A stretch of DNA of 64,000 nucleotides, from the NCBI GenBank assembly GCA_030378035.1, contig JAUCGI010000001.1:53447-117446 (forward strand), read 5' to 3'. This DNA is from Desulfobacterales bacterium HSG2 (GTDB lineage Bacteria > Desulfobacterota > Desulfobacteria > Desulfobacterales > 4be13). This document shows positions 51,200-59,508 of this stretch, in pieces. Numbering within the stretch: the stretch's first letter is position 1; each line of letters begins with the position of its first letter. The notes under the pieces are model-generated. The model was not told the origin of the DNA, made no database searches, and was given only the letters and a program-made list of their open reading frames with translations. A program made the position numbers and the translations under genes.

Positions 51200-52120
51200 C
51201 TAACGGAAAGGATGCAATTCAGATCTTCGGTTCAGTTCCCGACCTTCTTCTGTCCTGTTGGAAGCTGCCGGCATCAACCGTCCGTGGCCCTCCCACCGGA
51301 GCCTTTCCGCTGGGATGCCTCTCTCTGTGAGATAGTTCACCACCGATCTGGCTCGTCTGTCAGAGAGCGGCTTGTTGTACTTCTGCGAGCCGATGTTGCA
51401 GGTGTGGCCCTGGATTTCGATGTTCAGGTAAGGATTCTGCTTCAGGAGTCTCACCATCTCATCCAAATCCGCATAATGTTTGGTTCTGATGACCGCCTTG
51501 TCGTAGTCAAAGAGGATATTTTCAGCAATCCAGCATCCCCTTGCGTTCACGCCGGCACCCTTCGGTGTGTTCGGACAGTTATCATGATCATCACAAATAC
51601 CATCGGCGTCTGTATCGCCGCCTCTCCCGGCGCATGGGTCTTTGATCCACTCATCCCGCGGGCATCCGTTTGCATTCACTTCAGTACCCGGCGGTGTGTT
51701 CGGACAGCTATCAAGATCATCACAAATACCATCGGCGTCTGTATCGTCGCCTCTCCCGGCGCATGGGTCTTTGATCCACTCATCCCGCGGGCATCCGTTT
51801 GCATTCACTTCAGTACCCGGCGGTGTGTTCGGACAGTTATCATCAGCATCACAAATACCATCAGCATCCGTGTCTCCGCATATCCGGCTTTGCTTTGATT
51901 TTTCAGGCTGGGGCCGGACAATGACTGTTCCGTCGGCGAGCGTTTCCGAGGGCTTTCCGGAAGGCTTTGCGCGTCGGACAGTCCGCTGTTCAGAGTATGC
52001 GTCCGGCACTTCGGTCTTCTGTTCCCGGGTGGTCTGTTTCACGGGGGCACATGAAAGAAACAGACATAAACATAAACAGCAAAGGATAAGTGTTTTTGTG
52101 AAAGAGGGTTTTCGGGTCAT
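51200..52120 (-). CDS. OmpA-family lipoprotein with thrombospondin type-3 repeats
   Basis: 306 residues. Lipoprotein signal LFLSC almost identical to that of the gene at 48861. A short linker (PDAYSEQRTVRRAKPSGKPS, ETLADGTVIVRPQPE) leads to three TSP3 calcium-binding repeats (DTDADGICDADDNCPNTPPG, with NANGCPRDEWIKDPCAGRG between). An OmpA C-terminal peptidoglycan-binding domain follows (ILFDYDKAVIRTKHYADLDE, IEIQGHTCNIGSQKYNKPLS, RRARSVVNYL, NRRSEL). The D and R that contact diaminopimelate are present. It tethers the outer membrane to peptidoglycan. Its linker equals the two flanks of the caspase domain in the neighbour joined together. Confidence 0.92.
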   Translation of the reverse strand: MTRKPSFTKTLILCCLCLCLFLSCAPVKQTTREQKTEVPDAYSEQRTVRRAKPSGKPSETLADGTVIVRPQPEKSKQSRICGDTDADGICDADDNCPNTPPGTEVNANGCPRDEWIKDPCAGRGDDTDADGICDDLDSCPNTPPGTEVNANGCPRDEWIKDPCAGRGGDTDADGICDDHDNCPNTPKGAGVNARGCWIAENILFDYDKAVIRTKHYADLDEMVRLLKQNPYLNIEIQGHTCNIGSQKYNKPLSDRRARSVVNYLTERGIPAERLRWEGHGRLMPAASNRTEEGRELNRRSELHPFR

Positions 52121-52546
52121 TATGGGTTCCTTTTGTTAAAGTTGAGCCTAAAAGATTTGGCTTCTGAGCCTGATTGTCTGAACAAGTTTGGCTTTTGAGC
52201 CTAAATAAAAGGTTTGGCTTTTGAACCTAAAAAGTTTGGCTTTTGAACCTAATTGTCTGGCAAGTTTAATTTTTGAGCCTATCTTTTGAACCTAAAAGGT
52301 TTGTCTTTTGAACCTAAAAGGTTTGTCTTTTGAACCTAAAAGTTTGTCTTTTGAACCTAAAAGTTTGTCTTTTGAACCTAATTGTCCAAACAGGTTTGTC
52401 TTTGAACCTAAAAAGTTTGTCTTTTGAACCTAATTGTCTGACAAATTTGGGCATCTTTCATATTACTTCAAAAATAGTTTACACTTTTTCTGAAGAATAA
52501 ACTCATCCGCGTTTATCCGCGTTTATCTGTTCTTTCAATTTTGAAC

Positions 52547-52699
52547 TAGGCCGTCTAAAAATGCCGTTTTTAGCCATGATTTTTTGCCCGGTTTCCGGTC
52601 CCTGAAAAATTTGACCACAATGCCTGTTTTAAAAGGAATCAGCCTGAATATCAGGGGCCAAAAAGCGGGCAAGGGAAATTAGCTGATTTAGACGGCCTA
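52547..52699. repeat. 149-bp MITE with TA target duplication
   Basis: Element 52549-52697 has ends GGCCGTCTAAA and TTTAGACGGCC, bounded on each side by TA (52547-52548 and 52698-52699). TA duplication and length resemble MITEs mobilised by IS630/Tc1-type transposases. No coding content. Confidence 0.7.
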
Positions 52700-52847
52700 A
52701 TTTTGAACCTAATTGTCTGACAAATTTGGGCATCTTTCATATTACTTCAAAAATAGTTTACACTTTTTCTGAAGAATAAACTCATCCGCGTTTATCCGCG
52801 TTTATCTGCGTCCCGTTGTTCTTTCAATTTTGAACCTAATTGTCTGA

Positions 52848-52990
52848 CAAATTTGGGCATCTTTCATATTACTTCAAAAATAGTTTACACTTTTTCTGAA
52901 GAATAAACTCATCCGCGTTTATCCGCGTTTATCTGCGTCCCGCTGTTCTTTCAAAAGTGTCAACTGACAAATGAAGGATGCCCAAATTTG
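52848..52990. repeat. MITE family A copy 1 with 8-bp target duplication
   Basis: Element 52856-52982 (127 bp) starts GGCATCTTTCAT and ends ATGAAGGATGCC. CAAATTTG flanks both sides (52848-52855, 52983-52990), an exact 8-bp duplication. The centre contains CATCCGCGTTTATCCGCG. Confidence 0.93.
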
Positions 52991-53034
52991 GCTAAAAAGT
53001 TTGTCTTTTGAACCTAATTGTCCGAACAGGTTTG

Positions 53035-53213
53035 GCTTTTGACGGGCGCATTTACAAATTGGGGGACATCGCCTATTCCCTCTGATCAGGACGTGGATGA
53101 ACGCGGACACACGCAGATTTTTTTTGTTGTCAGCGTGTCTCCGCGTTCATCAGCGTCCTGATCAGGGGAATTTGAACATCCTCCCCCAAGTCATGAATAC
53201 GCCCGCTTTTGAC
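53035..53213. repeat. 161-bp MITE with 9-bp target duplication
   Basis: Element 53044-53204 starts GGGCGCATT and ends AATACGCCC; GCTTTTGAC flanks both sides (53035-53043, 53205-53213). The interior has an inverted repeat around GATCAGGACG...CGTCCTGATCAG. Confidence 0.85.
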
Positions 53214-53372
53214 CTAAAAAGTTTGTCTTTTGAGCCTAATTGTCCGACCAAGTTTGTCTTTTGAGCCTAATTGTTTTGTCTTTTGAGCCTAATTGTTCGA
53301 CTAGGTTTGTCTTTTGAGCATTAATTGTCCCGGACAAGTTTGTCTTTTAAGCCTGATTGTCCGGACAAGTTT

Positions 53373-53514
53373 GTCTTTTGGGCATCCTTCATAAAAGCCG
53401 AAAGTGGTTTACACTTTTCCAATCGGCATTTCATATCCCACACAAAGGCACAAAGGGCAAACTCACCTTAACACCCGAAAGTGTAAACCGACAAATGAAG
53501 GATGCCGTCTTTTG
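53373..53514. repeat. MITE family A copy 2 with 8-bp target duplication
   Basis: Element 53381-53506 (126 bp) starts GGCATCCTTCAT and ends ATGAAGGATGCC. GTCTTTTG flanks both sides (53373-53380, 53507-53514). The centre contains CACAAAGGCACAAAGGGC, unrelated to the centre of copy 1. Confidence 0.93.
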
Positions 53515-53674
53515 AACCTAAAAAGTTTGTCTTTTGAGCCTAATTATCCGACTAGGTTTGTCTTTTGAGCCTAATTGTTTTGTCTTTTGAGCCTAATTGT
53601 CCCCCTTAAAATTTATATCCAACCCGTAGTATCGCTTCGTGTAAATCTAAATCAGGGCATGGTAATCGGCACTT

Positions 53675-53893
53675 ATGAGTGAATTAAAAATGCAATTTGG
53701 TCGCAGACTAAAACAAATCCGCAAACAAAGGTCTCTGACTCAGGAGAAATTGGCAGAAACAGTCGGAATTTCTGTTGAATTTCTCAGTAACATGGAGCGT
53801 GGAATCAATGCGCCGTCCTTTAAGACTTTGGAAAATCTTTCAGGAAAATTGAATATTCCGGTCTGGGAATTATTCAAATTTGAATCAGATTAA
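53675..53893 (+). CDS. XRE-family HTH protein, probable R-M controller
   Basis: 72 residues with a single helix-turn-helix: FGRRLKQIRKQRSLTQEKLA, ETVGISVEFLSNMERGINAP, SFKTLENLSGKLNIP. Size and sequence match C-proteins of type II restriction-modification loci (Cro/C1-type). It lies immediately upstream of a restriction endonuclease remnant, with the methyltransferase convergent further right. Controllers of this type delay nuclease expression after entry into a new host. No C-box was clearly identified. The gene is intact while the nuclease is not. Confidence 0.85.
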   Translation: MSELKMQFGRRLKQIRKQRSLTQEKLAETVGISVEFLSNMERGINAPSFKTLENLSGKLNIPVWELFKFESD

Positions 53894-54188
53894 GCGTGTA
53901 AAAGCAAGCGTCGATTCTCTTATTAATGTCAAACTCCCGACAGTGGATTACTCCTTTCACAGTAATGACAGTCAGCCGCCAGCCGCGGGAATGACAGACA
54001 GTCGCGGGAGTGATAGTCAGCGGGCTTTCATCTGTTTTCGTTGTGACTGCCTGATCATGGCAGTTTGCAGAAATTTAATAAAGGACTATAAACAAAACAG
54101 TTTCAGAAATCAAGTTTTTTTCTGTCTTTCTGTCTGATTCCCGCCACTGTTTCAGTTGAATATGGGTTCCGGCGGGTAAAGGAGGCTA

Positions 54189-55034
54189 ATGAATAAAATT
54201 TCAGAGGATTTTGAAAACAGCTTATCACATCAGCACTTGAAGGTTTAAAATCGATAAATGGCATCCTTCATGGAAGCTGAAAGTAGTTTACACTTTTTCC
54301 GACTTGCGGAATGGCTTTGCAGGTCGCTCGGAACGGTTTGCAAAATCGTTCCGCGATAAAATGTAAACTGACAGATGAAGGATGCCCGATAAATGACAAA
54401 TTATCGATTATAAAATCCTCCCGGGATGATATAAAGTTATATGTTGAGTCCTACAGAACATTCGGCTTTGACAATGAAGAGGCTGTTAAATTTCAATTCA
54501 GTCAGTCTGTATCAAGAGTTGTCTATCGTAAGGATGGGTCAGATCACACAAAATTTAATTTATGAAGCATTCAGATTTTCAGGTAAATATGATTGTGAAA
54601 AGAATGTGAAATTCGGAAAACTGCCTTTAGAGCATGAAATCTTTGATAAAGTTAAAAGTTATTCCGCAAAAGAAGCGGGAGATATCATTTTGTTTGATAA
54701 AAAACATAGCTATGAGGTTAAATGGAGTTTTGCAACAACTGCGGGTAATGAAAAAAAGATGATACTGTCCAAAGCTGAACTGTGTGACCGTATCAATTAT
54801 AAACCGATTCTCCTGATCTTTAGCGAACCTGTCCCCCGACAGGCAAGGAAAAGCTATCGCGACTTAAAAAACAAATTCAGCAAATATGGTGAAGTCTTTG
54901 AAAAATCAGATGCCTGGAAACATCTTCGACAAATGACAGGGATAAATTTACGAAACATATTTGAAAACCATTTAAAATATGTAGCCGAGAATGATGAGGT
55001 TAAAAGATATTTGGAATTTGGAAGAAATATATGA
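54189..55034 (+). pseudogene. Type II restriction endonuclease (ApaLI-like), disrupted by a MITE and frameshifts
   Basis: ATG 54189 with GGAGG gives MNKISEDFENSLS. After one frame slip near 54226 the sequence continues ALEGLKSIN up to the MITE at 54260, resumes exactly after it as INDKLSIIKSSRDDIKLYVE and SYRTFGFDNEEAVKF, and slips again near 54540. The intact remainder to 55034 reads NLIYEAFRFSGKYDC, EAGDIILFDKKHSYEVKWSF and ATTAGNEKKM. The D-I-I-L-F-D-K-K-H-S-Y-E-V-K-W stretch supplies the D...ExK catalytic pattern, and the E-V-K-W-x-x-A-T-T-x-G arrangement recalls ApaLI. Target specificity cannot be asserted. Three separate lesions mean no active nuclease. Confidence 0.7.
54252..54394. repeat. 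MITE family A copy 3, inserted in the restriction gene
   Basis: Element 54260-54386 (127 bp) with ends GGCATCCTTCAT and ATGAAGGATGCC. CGATAAAT flanks both sides (54252-54259, 54387-54394). The centre has GGAACGGTTTGCAAAATCG. Removing the element and one duplicate restores the reading frame S-I-N-D-K-L. Confidence 0.95.
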
Positions 55035-55216
55035 GAAGATAAAACTCAGTTAGTTTTTTTTACCTAAATTGAGCGATTCTTTGACCTGAATATGGTTCCC
55101 GTCCTGTGATGTCGGAACTCCGGCGTTTTTTGGTCTTTCACCCGTTGGGTGAGGGCCGCAGAACGGGCAAAGCCCCGAATGCCGGATATTCAGCCAGTTT
55201 TGCCGACAAGAATCGC

Positions 55217-56464
55217 TCAATTTGGGTTTATAAAATCAAGCAGTTTATCCTCAATCCGTTCAACTTCACTGCCATCAATATAAAGAATATTAGTATAAAC
55301 TGGCAAATCTTCTGAAAACAGGTTTTGCTGTATAAAAGAATTTGTCTTTATAACAACTCCGTATTTATAATTTCGTTTCCGAATCGCATTAAAAAATCCC
55401 TCTGTGCTTGTAATAATGTCGGCTGTGTTATCCAATATTTTTATCCCTGCAACTTCATTGCTGAATGAAAGATTCAGGAAACCGTCAAGGTTTTTATTGC
55501 GGTAAACCGGTTTTGCTCGGATTACTGAGAAAATAGCTCTCTTCCGGTCATTATCCCCGTAAATCCATTTTGAACAGGATTCTCTGCCGTTTGAGGTTAC
55601 ATAAGAGCGGGAGACTGTCGGATTTTTAAGACGCTGTTTTGTAACGGAAATAGCCGGTTCTGATATATCTATTCCAATATACTTTCTTCCTGACAATTTT
55701 GCGGCCACCAGTGCGGTTCCGCTTCCGCAACACGGATCCAGTACCGTATCCCCTGCTTCGGAACTGATTTTTATAATTCTCTCCAACAATTCAACAGGCT
55801 TCTGAGTCGGATATCCGACTCTCTCCTTTGCATTCGGGTTCAGATACGGTATGTCCCATACATCTCTTAGAGGAACTCCCTTTTTCTGTTTTCCGTAAGC
55901 TTCAATATTTCCGTCTCTGTCCTTTTTGTAAATGCTTCTGCCGTGACTGTCCCGTGCTCTTCCCTGCCAGTTCTGGTCGGGATTGGTCATCGGTGAATAA
56001 TCTTCAAAAATATTGCTGATTTTATGACGATCACTTTTGGAATAGAAACAGATTGTCTGATGGCTTCTTTGCAAAGCATTTGAAGCGGCTGACCATCTTC
56101 TGTAAATCCAGATTATTTCGTTTCTGAAATTTCTGCAAGAGAAAACGTCATCCAGCAAATTCCTGACCCAGTGAGTTGTTCTCCAGTCGCAGTGAAAATA
56201 GACAGCGCCCGTTTCTTTCAGGACGTTGTGCAGTCTTATCAGCAGCATCCTTATCCATGAACAATACTCATCTTTATTTTTCCATATATCCTCATAAGTT
56301 GTCAGATTATTCTCTTTGTTCAGCAACTTTTGCACTTTCTGCGTGAAAAAAGGCGGGTCAACATAAACCAGATCGACTGACTCATCAGGAAGCGAAGCCA
56401 GAATTTCCAGACAGTCTCCCTTAATAACTCTCCCTGAATCGTTAAGCTCATTATTGTTTTTCAT
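55217..56464 (-). CDS. Type II DNA methyltransferase, beta class (N6-A or N4-C)
   Basis: 415 residues from ATG 56464, chosen for AGGAGG upstream; a longer frame to 56551 lacks a ribosome site. Catalytic motif IV is VDLVYVDPPFFTQK near residue 30, and the SAM motif DTVLDPCCGSGTALVAAKLS follows it (about 235), the order of beta-class enzymes. WDIPYLNPNAKERVGYPTQK is the usual P-T-Q-K-P segment between them. It should protect the genome against the cognate nuclease. That nuclease is broken, so this is now an orphan methyltransferase. It is convergent with the nuclease gene. Confidence 0.92.
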   Translation of the reverse strand: MKNNNELNDSGRVIKGDCLEILASLPDESVDLVYVDPPFFTQKVQKLLNKENNLTTYEDIWKNKDEYCSWIRMLLIRLHNVLKETGAVYFHCDWRTTHWVRNLLDDVFSCRNFRNEIIWIYRRWSAASNALQRSHQTICFYSKSDRHKISNIFEDYSPMTNPDQNWQGRARDSHGRSIYKKDRDGNIEAYGKQKKGVPLRDVWDIPYLNPNAKERVGYPTQKPVELLERIIKISSEAGDTVLDPCCGSGTALVAAKLSGRKYIGIDISEPAISVTKQRLKNPTVSRSYVTSNGRESCSKWIYGDNDRKRAIFSVIRAKPVYRNKNLDGFLNLSFSNEVAGIKILDNTADIITSTEGFFNAIRKRNYKYGVVIKTNSFIQQNLFSEDLPVYTNILYIDGSEVERIEDKLLDFINPN

Positions 56465-56691
56465 CAAGCTTGTCCTCCTGAAAAGCCCACACCAATTCCC
56501 TCCAATTCCCAAATCGTTACAGATATAATGCAGAAGTACGCTGAAGCACACTTGGCATAGCTGGCTTCAGCCTGCTTTCGCTTTCAGCCCTGAATTTGAT
56601 TTCGGGGCTTTCGGCGATTCAAATGCCATATATTTAAGTATTCTTCAGCGGTACAGACGGCAATGATGCTTCTTTTTCAAAATATCTTATG

Positions 56692-56832
56692 CATTATTTG
56701 GCATCCTTCATTTATGGGTTTACACTTTTAAGTTCGTAGTTCCGCAACACCGCTAAAGGCGGAAGTCCGAACTTTTTATCATCCGAAAAGTGTAAACTAC
56801 TTTTCATGCAAAATGAAGGATGCCCATTATTT
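56692..56832. repeat. MITE family A copy 4 with 8-bp target duplication
   Basis: Element 56700-56824 (125 bp) with ends GGCATCCTTCAT and ATGAAGGATGCC. CATTATTT flanks both sides (56692-56699, 56825-56832). The centre is itself palindromic (AAGTTCGTAGTTCCGC ... GGCGGAAGTCCGAACTT). The right duplicate overlaps the stop codon of a small gene fragment. Confidence 0.95.
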
Positions 56833-56970
56833 ATATTTCTCCGTCAGATAATTCGCATACTCTTCTTTCAAATCGAATTCATCATCTATTTTTATCAATG
56901 ATCCGCTATAAAGGTGGCTGGCATGTAAACAGTCCGTCTTATAGGCTTTTTCATGACCATTCCACCATTA
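56827..56970 (-). pseudogene. Unidentified gene fragment, C-terminal about 45 residues
   Basis: Reads WWNGHEKAYKTDCLHASHLY, then SGSLIKIDDEFDLKEEYANY and LTEKYK to a stop at 56827-56829. The composition is protein-like and there is no start codon. The MITE inserted at its stop. Immediately upstream in another frame is KKRADLLTSLEERYQIMVEW, so it may be the tail of a frameshifted gene cut by the transposon at 56995. No family recognised. Confidence 0.4.
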
Positions 56971-56994
56971 TTTGATACCTTTCTTCCAAACTTG

Positions 56995-58593
56995 TCAGCA
57001 GATCGGCCCGTTTTTTTTGGAGCTCGCCTTTTTCATAATCCGATGACGTTCCAATGACCTGTTTTGAGATTCGGGAACTTTTGCCCCGACATATGGCAGC
57101 AGTTCCTGATATGTGAAGGGGACAGTTCGCGAAAGATGAGCGTCCGGCGCGGGCAGCAAGGTTGGCCCCTGACACACGATTCGGATGCCGGCATGCTGAT
57201 GCTCGTGAATTCTTCGCTCATGGCCTTTCGGCTTTCTGAACCAGCGTTCCAAATCCGGGTTGTCTCGTGGAATGTCAGGATCGTCACTCCCGACAAAGAG
57301 TCCCTCTTCAAAACTCCGCATGATGTCACTCATATGGATTCTGACCGGGTCCTTCGTCCGGCCTGGCTGAACCGTAAGGTGTCGGAACTCGGTCTGACGT
57401 GTTGCCGGCGTCCCGTTGTCAGGACTCAGTGTCCCGAATATCCGCCTGAGGTCGTCCACATACTCCTCAGTGCGGCCTTTCTCCCGGTTGCAGACGGACA
57501 GGCCACGCCGGACAAACCCGGACAGTCGTCCGAGTTTTCCGCTGATCGGGGTGGAAGGGTGACTCAGATTCCGTCCGATGGACTGGGAAACAGCCGTCAG
57601 TGCCGTGGCCATGCGCCAGCCGGGCGGAGTGAGCGGCCCTCCGTGATTGTCATTGAGAATGCCCCGGACAGCGGCACAGTAGTCGGGCACAATCCGGGCC
57701 GCATACATTTGCCGGTTCTGACTCGGCGGGGCCGTTGCCTGAGAGGGGCCGTCCGTTTCTGCCAGAATTTCCTTCTCAATCGTCCGAAGTCCCCGAATCT
57801 TCCTGCGCATCCGGACTTTCGCATGGATGTCCCTTTCAAGCACGGGCTGTGCCGGATCACGCAGGAAATGATTGTCACAATGGCGATGAGGCACATCGGG
57901 GAACTCGGCGGCAATATTGACCACAAACGCCTCCTGTTTGTCCGACACCCAGGCCCGGACAGGCATGTCCGGGTGCAGGGCGAGGATTTTTGCACGACGG
58001 ATCACTTTGCGGATTTCGGCATATGTGCCTGACAGGAGAGATTCCGCAAACCAAATCCGCTGTTTCCGCAGTTCACGTACCACATACGGCGTCTCATGAC
58101 CTTTTTCCGGCTGAATGCCGTCAATGGTCAGGATGACATCCTGACAATCATGACAGATTTCACGCAGTCTTGCGACATCCTGATGTCTCGCGGCCACCAT
58201 TGTCTGATATTTTCTCAGATACTCCGCAATGGCATCCTCCGACAGTCTCAGCTGACAACTGTCGCGGAGCTCCGCCTGAATCCGGGGAACTGACCAGTGT
58301 CGTTTGTTTCTTCGGAAGCCCATCCGCAGCAGCACGTCCCATCCGATTCTCCATCGCGGCATGGTGATGGGAATTTCCGTCCGGGGACTGAGCAGGGTTC
58401 TGTTCCCCGGACATTCCCTGTCCGAACAGCACGACAGTTTGCAGACCAGTCTGAGAGGTCCCTCCAAACTGTGTATGCGATGAATCCGACTCTTCCGAAT
58501 TTTCAGCCGACCTCCGCAGAACTGACACGTCCTGTCTCCGACTGTGAGTATGACTTCTCTGAATACAATGTCCGCAGGCCACTTTGCAGGCAT
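56995..58593 (-). CDS. Transposase with N-terminal zinc-finger
   Basis: About 532 residues from ATG 58593, which has AGGAGG directly upstream; the frame is open further up to 58725 without a ribosome site. CQFCGGRL ... CKLSCCSDRECPG near residues 20-65 is a zinc-binding head as in ISL3/ISNCY-type transposases. The middle has VILTIDGIQPEKGHETPYVV (first catalytic Asp) and VSDKQEAFVVNIAAEFPDVP followed by HRHCDNHFL (second Asp region). Codon use is GC-rich compared with most of the window, a sign of recent transfer. I could not find clear terminal inverted repeats, so element limits are open. Family assignment is tentative. Confidence 0.7.
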   Translation of the reverse strand: MPAKWPADIVFREVILTVGDRTCQFCGGRLKIRKSRIHRIHSLEGPLRLVCKLSCCSDRECPGNRTLLSPRTEIPITMPRWRIGWDVLLRMGFRRNKRHWSVPRIQAELRDSCQLRLSEDAIAEYLRKYQTMVAARHQDVARLREICHDCQDVILTIDGIQPEKGHETPYVVRELRKQRIWFAESLLSGTYAEIRKVIRRAKILALHPDMPVRAWVSDKQEAFVVNIAAEFPDVPHRHCDNHFLRDPAQPVLERDIHAKVRMRRKIRGLRTIEKEILAETDGPSQATAPPSQNRQMYAARIVPDYCAAVRGILNDNHGGPLTPPGWRMATALTAVSQSIGRNLSHPSTPISGKLGRLSGFVRRGLSVCNREKGRTEEYVDDLRRIFGTLSPDNGTPATRQTEFRHLTVQPGRTKDPVRIHMSDIMRSFEEGLFVGSDDPDIPRDNPDLERWFRKPKGHERRIHEHQHAGIRIVCQGPTLLPAPDAHLSRTVPFTYQELLPYVGAKVPESQNRSLERHRIMKKASSKKNGPIC

Positions 58594-59508
58594 ATGTCCC
58601 TCCTGAAAAATATTCTGAATTTTTATTTCGGATTTTTCCGGTTTTCGCATATTTTCCCCGGACTGCCGAGAAAAAACTTTCACATCCGCTGACCGCGAAT
58701 TCTGTCCGGGACCGTCATTTTGCATGCCTCATCTGACCGGTATCCCGGCTGACAGGGATTACCATATGCCACAACCCGGAGAATCTCCGGGTTGTCTTCC
58801 TTACCCGGGGGATCCGCACAGTCCGTGTCTTTCCGGAAAGACCGGTTTTTCCGTGATATTTCTGTTATCCCTGTCACACAGGATTCTGCGAAATATGAAT
58901 TATTCTCATTCTGTGATACCGGGTTTTACGAATATTTCCGAGCCCCACACTCCGACTTCGGAGGATGGGAATCGGCTCATAAAAAATTCCGGGCGGAATC
59001 CGGGAATTCCCGCATATCACATCCACCGCATTCCCGACTGTGCGGCACGGAACCGGACTGCCGGGATACTCCGGGAAGCGGAGAATTCTCAGAAATTTTC
59101 TGTCAGATGACGGAAAGTCACGAATCAGGCATTTTTAAGAGATATTCACCACCCGGACCGCAGGCGTTCTGCCCCCGCTTTTGCTGTCTTTCTCCCGTTT
59201 TTAACAGACTGAGGGCAACATGGCGTATCACAGCCATGTCTGTCGGAGAATGATCTTTGCGAATCCGGATATCATCCTCACGAAATGCGACGTCGGACAC
59301 CGGCGAGGAGAATTCTCAGTTCCCCGGTGCTTTCGCACGGCATTTCCGAACTGTTCCGCATCGCTGTCGGGGCCGGAAACACGGCAGCGGACTCCTGTGC
59401 TGATTCTGTCTCTCTCATGCCGCATTCCGCCATGCCCGGTGTCTTTATCCCTTTCCGCTTTTCCCTGTCACACAGCCGCTTTCCCCGGTGAAAACCTGAA
59501 AATAAAAA
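58594..59508. other. GC-rich interval between two transposase genes, no gene recognised
   Basis: A perfect 10-bp stem hairpin lies at 58772-58794 (CAACCCGGAG / CTCCGGGTTG) and could terminate transcription. Open frames on either strand have atypical composition and no ribosome sites. The interval looks like decayed insertion-sequence DNA. Confidence 0.5.

Larger units (their letters stand above)
52139..53610. repeat. Degenerate tandem tract of GTTTGTCTTTTGAACCTAA units with nested insertions
   Basis: About 25 copies of a 21-33 bp unit (GTTTGTCTTTTGAACCTAA, often plus TTGTCYGACAA) fill the 1.5 kb between the OmpA and XRE genes. At least four other elements are inserted in it (listed separately), and a segment beginning CTGACAAATTTGGGCATCTT is itself triplicated (52440, 52726, 52842). 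No gene is visible. Confidence 0.85.

Noticed and set aside
57064..58032. 322-residue open frame on the plus strand opposite the transposase
   Set aside because: Mirrors the minus-strand transposase in GC-rich DNA, lacks a ribosome site and any protein motif.
58724..59253. Overlapping 128- and 153-residue plus-strand frames between transposases
   Set aside because: No ribosome sites, no motifs, and biased composition from GC-rich decayed DNA.
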